In this document: one piece after another, positions 63,942 to 64,000 of the stretch
How the letters are laid out: each line of letters starts with the position of its first letter
How positions within the stretch are numbered: the first letter of the stretch is position 1
Origin: Flavobacterium glaciei
GTDB lineage: Bacteria; Bacteroidota; Bacteroidia; Flavobacteriales; Flavobacteriaceae
NCBI RefSeq assembly: GCF_003350545.1
Contig: NZ_QQBA01000012.1
Coordinates: 44,795 to 108,794 of the forward strand
Length of the DNA stretch: 64,000 bases
Direction: 5' to 3'
Translations under genes and position numbers: made by a program
Notes under the pieces: model-generated
Database searches by the model: none
Told to the model about the DNA's origin: nothing
The model's input: the letters and a program-made list of their open reading frames with translations, nothing else

Positions 63942-64000
63942 ATGTTAGTTCAGCAACAAAAAATTCAGTTCAGTCCGTATTCTTCGTTATATGATTTAAT
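63942..64000 (+). CDS. IS1182-family transposase, N-terminus only
   Basis: The ATG at 63942 opens MLVQQQKIQFSPYSSLYDL, which resembles the start of Flavobacterium IS1182-family transposases as I remember them. Only 19 codons are visible, so the family call is tentative. Confidence 0.6.
   Translation, partial: MLVQQQKIQFSPYSSLYDL

Larger units (their letters stand above)
63830..64000 (+). mobile_element. Left end of an IS1182-type insertion sequence (continues outside)
   Basis: GGGCACTGAAAAAGTC at 63830-63845 looks like a terminal inverted repeat of IS1182-type elements, and a transposase start follows at 63942. The right end is beyond the window, so this is provisional. Confidence 0.55.

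Overview
The window looks like a Flavobacterium (Bacteroidota) chromosome. It is AT-rich, its promoters follow the Bacteroidota TAnnTTTG -7 pattern, and ribosome binding sites are hard to see. It carries a SusC-type porin, an alternative complex III/caa3-type oxidase operon, GLPGLI proteins, and the ribosomal and transcription-factor genes expected of that group. Apart from the SusC gene cut at the left edge and the transposase cut at the right edge, most genes look complete.

Regions. (1) 1-11365 is a sugar-utilisation locus: a SusC porin (partial), a hydrolase-type GH65 alpha-glucosidase, a GH32 beta-fructosidase lipoprotein, an MFS sugar porter, a fructokinase and two paralogous LacI regulators. 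Two intergenic regions carry the same pair of CGAAAACGTTTTCG-type operators spaced 20 bp apart, which ties the alpha-glucan and sucrose/fructan arms into one regulon. (2) 11379-13459 holds queG, whose start codon is not ATG, GTG or TTG, and ruvB. (3) 13614-25043 is one minus-strand respiratory operon, actABCDEF-coxB-coxA. (4) 25257-26271 holds a SPOR-domain protein, an IS3 relic and empty DNA. (5) 26272-31012 is rimP-nusA-infB, with a terminator-like hairpin in its leader. (6) 31188-42885 holds a universal stress protein, tRNA-Gln, a DUF2723 membrane protein, a polysaccharide deacetylase, a cysteine-less thioredoxin, a metallophosphoesterase, a large secreted protein and polA. (7) 42968-47259 holds a third LacI regulator, then rplM-rpsI and rpsB-tsf with structured leaders. 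(8) 47714-56243 holds a subtilisin-like lipoprotein, a queuosine-precursor transporter with tag, aat, a DUF3127 protein with an SSB-like tail, a flavin reductase, an orphan histidine kinase, a transglutaminase-like protein, a HIT protein and greA, also with a leader terminator. (9) 56406-63318 starts with a Rieske-like lipoprotein without the histidine ligands. A minus-strand array follows in which small secreted proteins with nearly identical signal peptides but unrelated mature parts alternate with GLPGLI proteins, ending in a TonB-receptor-like barrel. (10) 63830-64000 is the start of an IS1182-type element.

The best candidate for an undescribed system is the small-protein/GLPGLI/receptor array at 56820-63560. 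Its units share signal peptides and duplicated leaders, and hairpins separate each small gene from its GLPGLI partner. Also notable are the intrinsic-terminator hairpins between promoter and start codon of both transcription-elongation-factor transcripts (rimP-nusA-infB and greA), and the identical twin-operator layout of the sugar locus. All calls come from reading the sequence; no database search was run.
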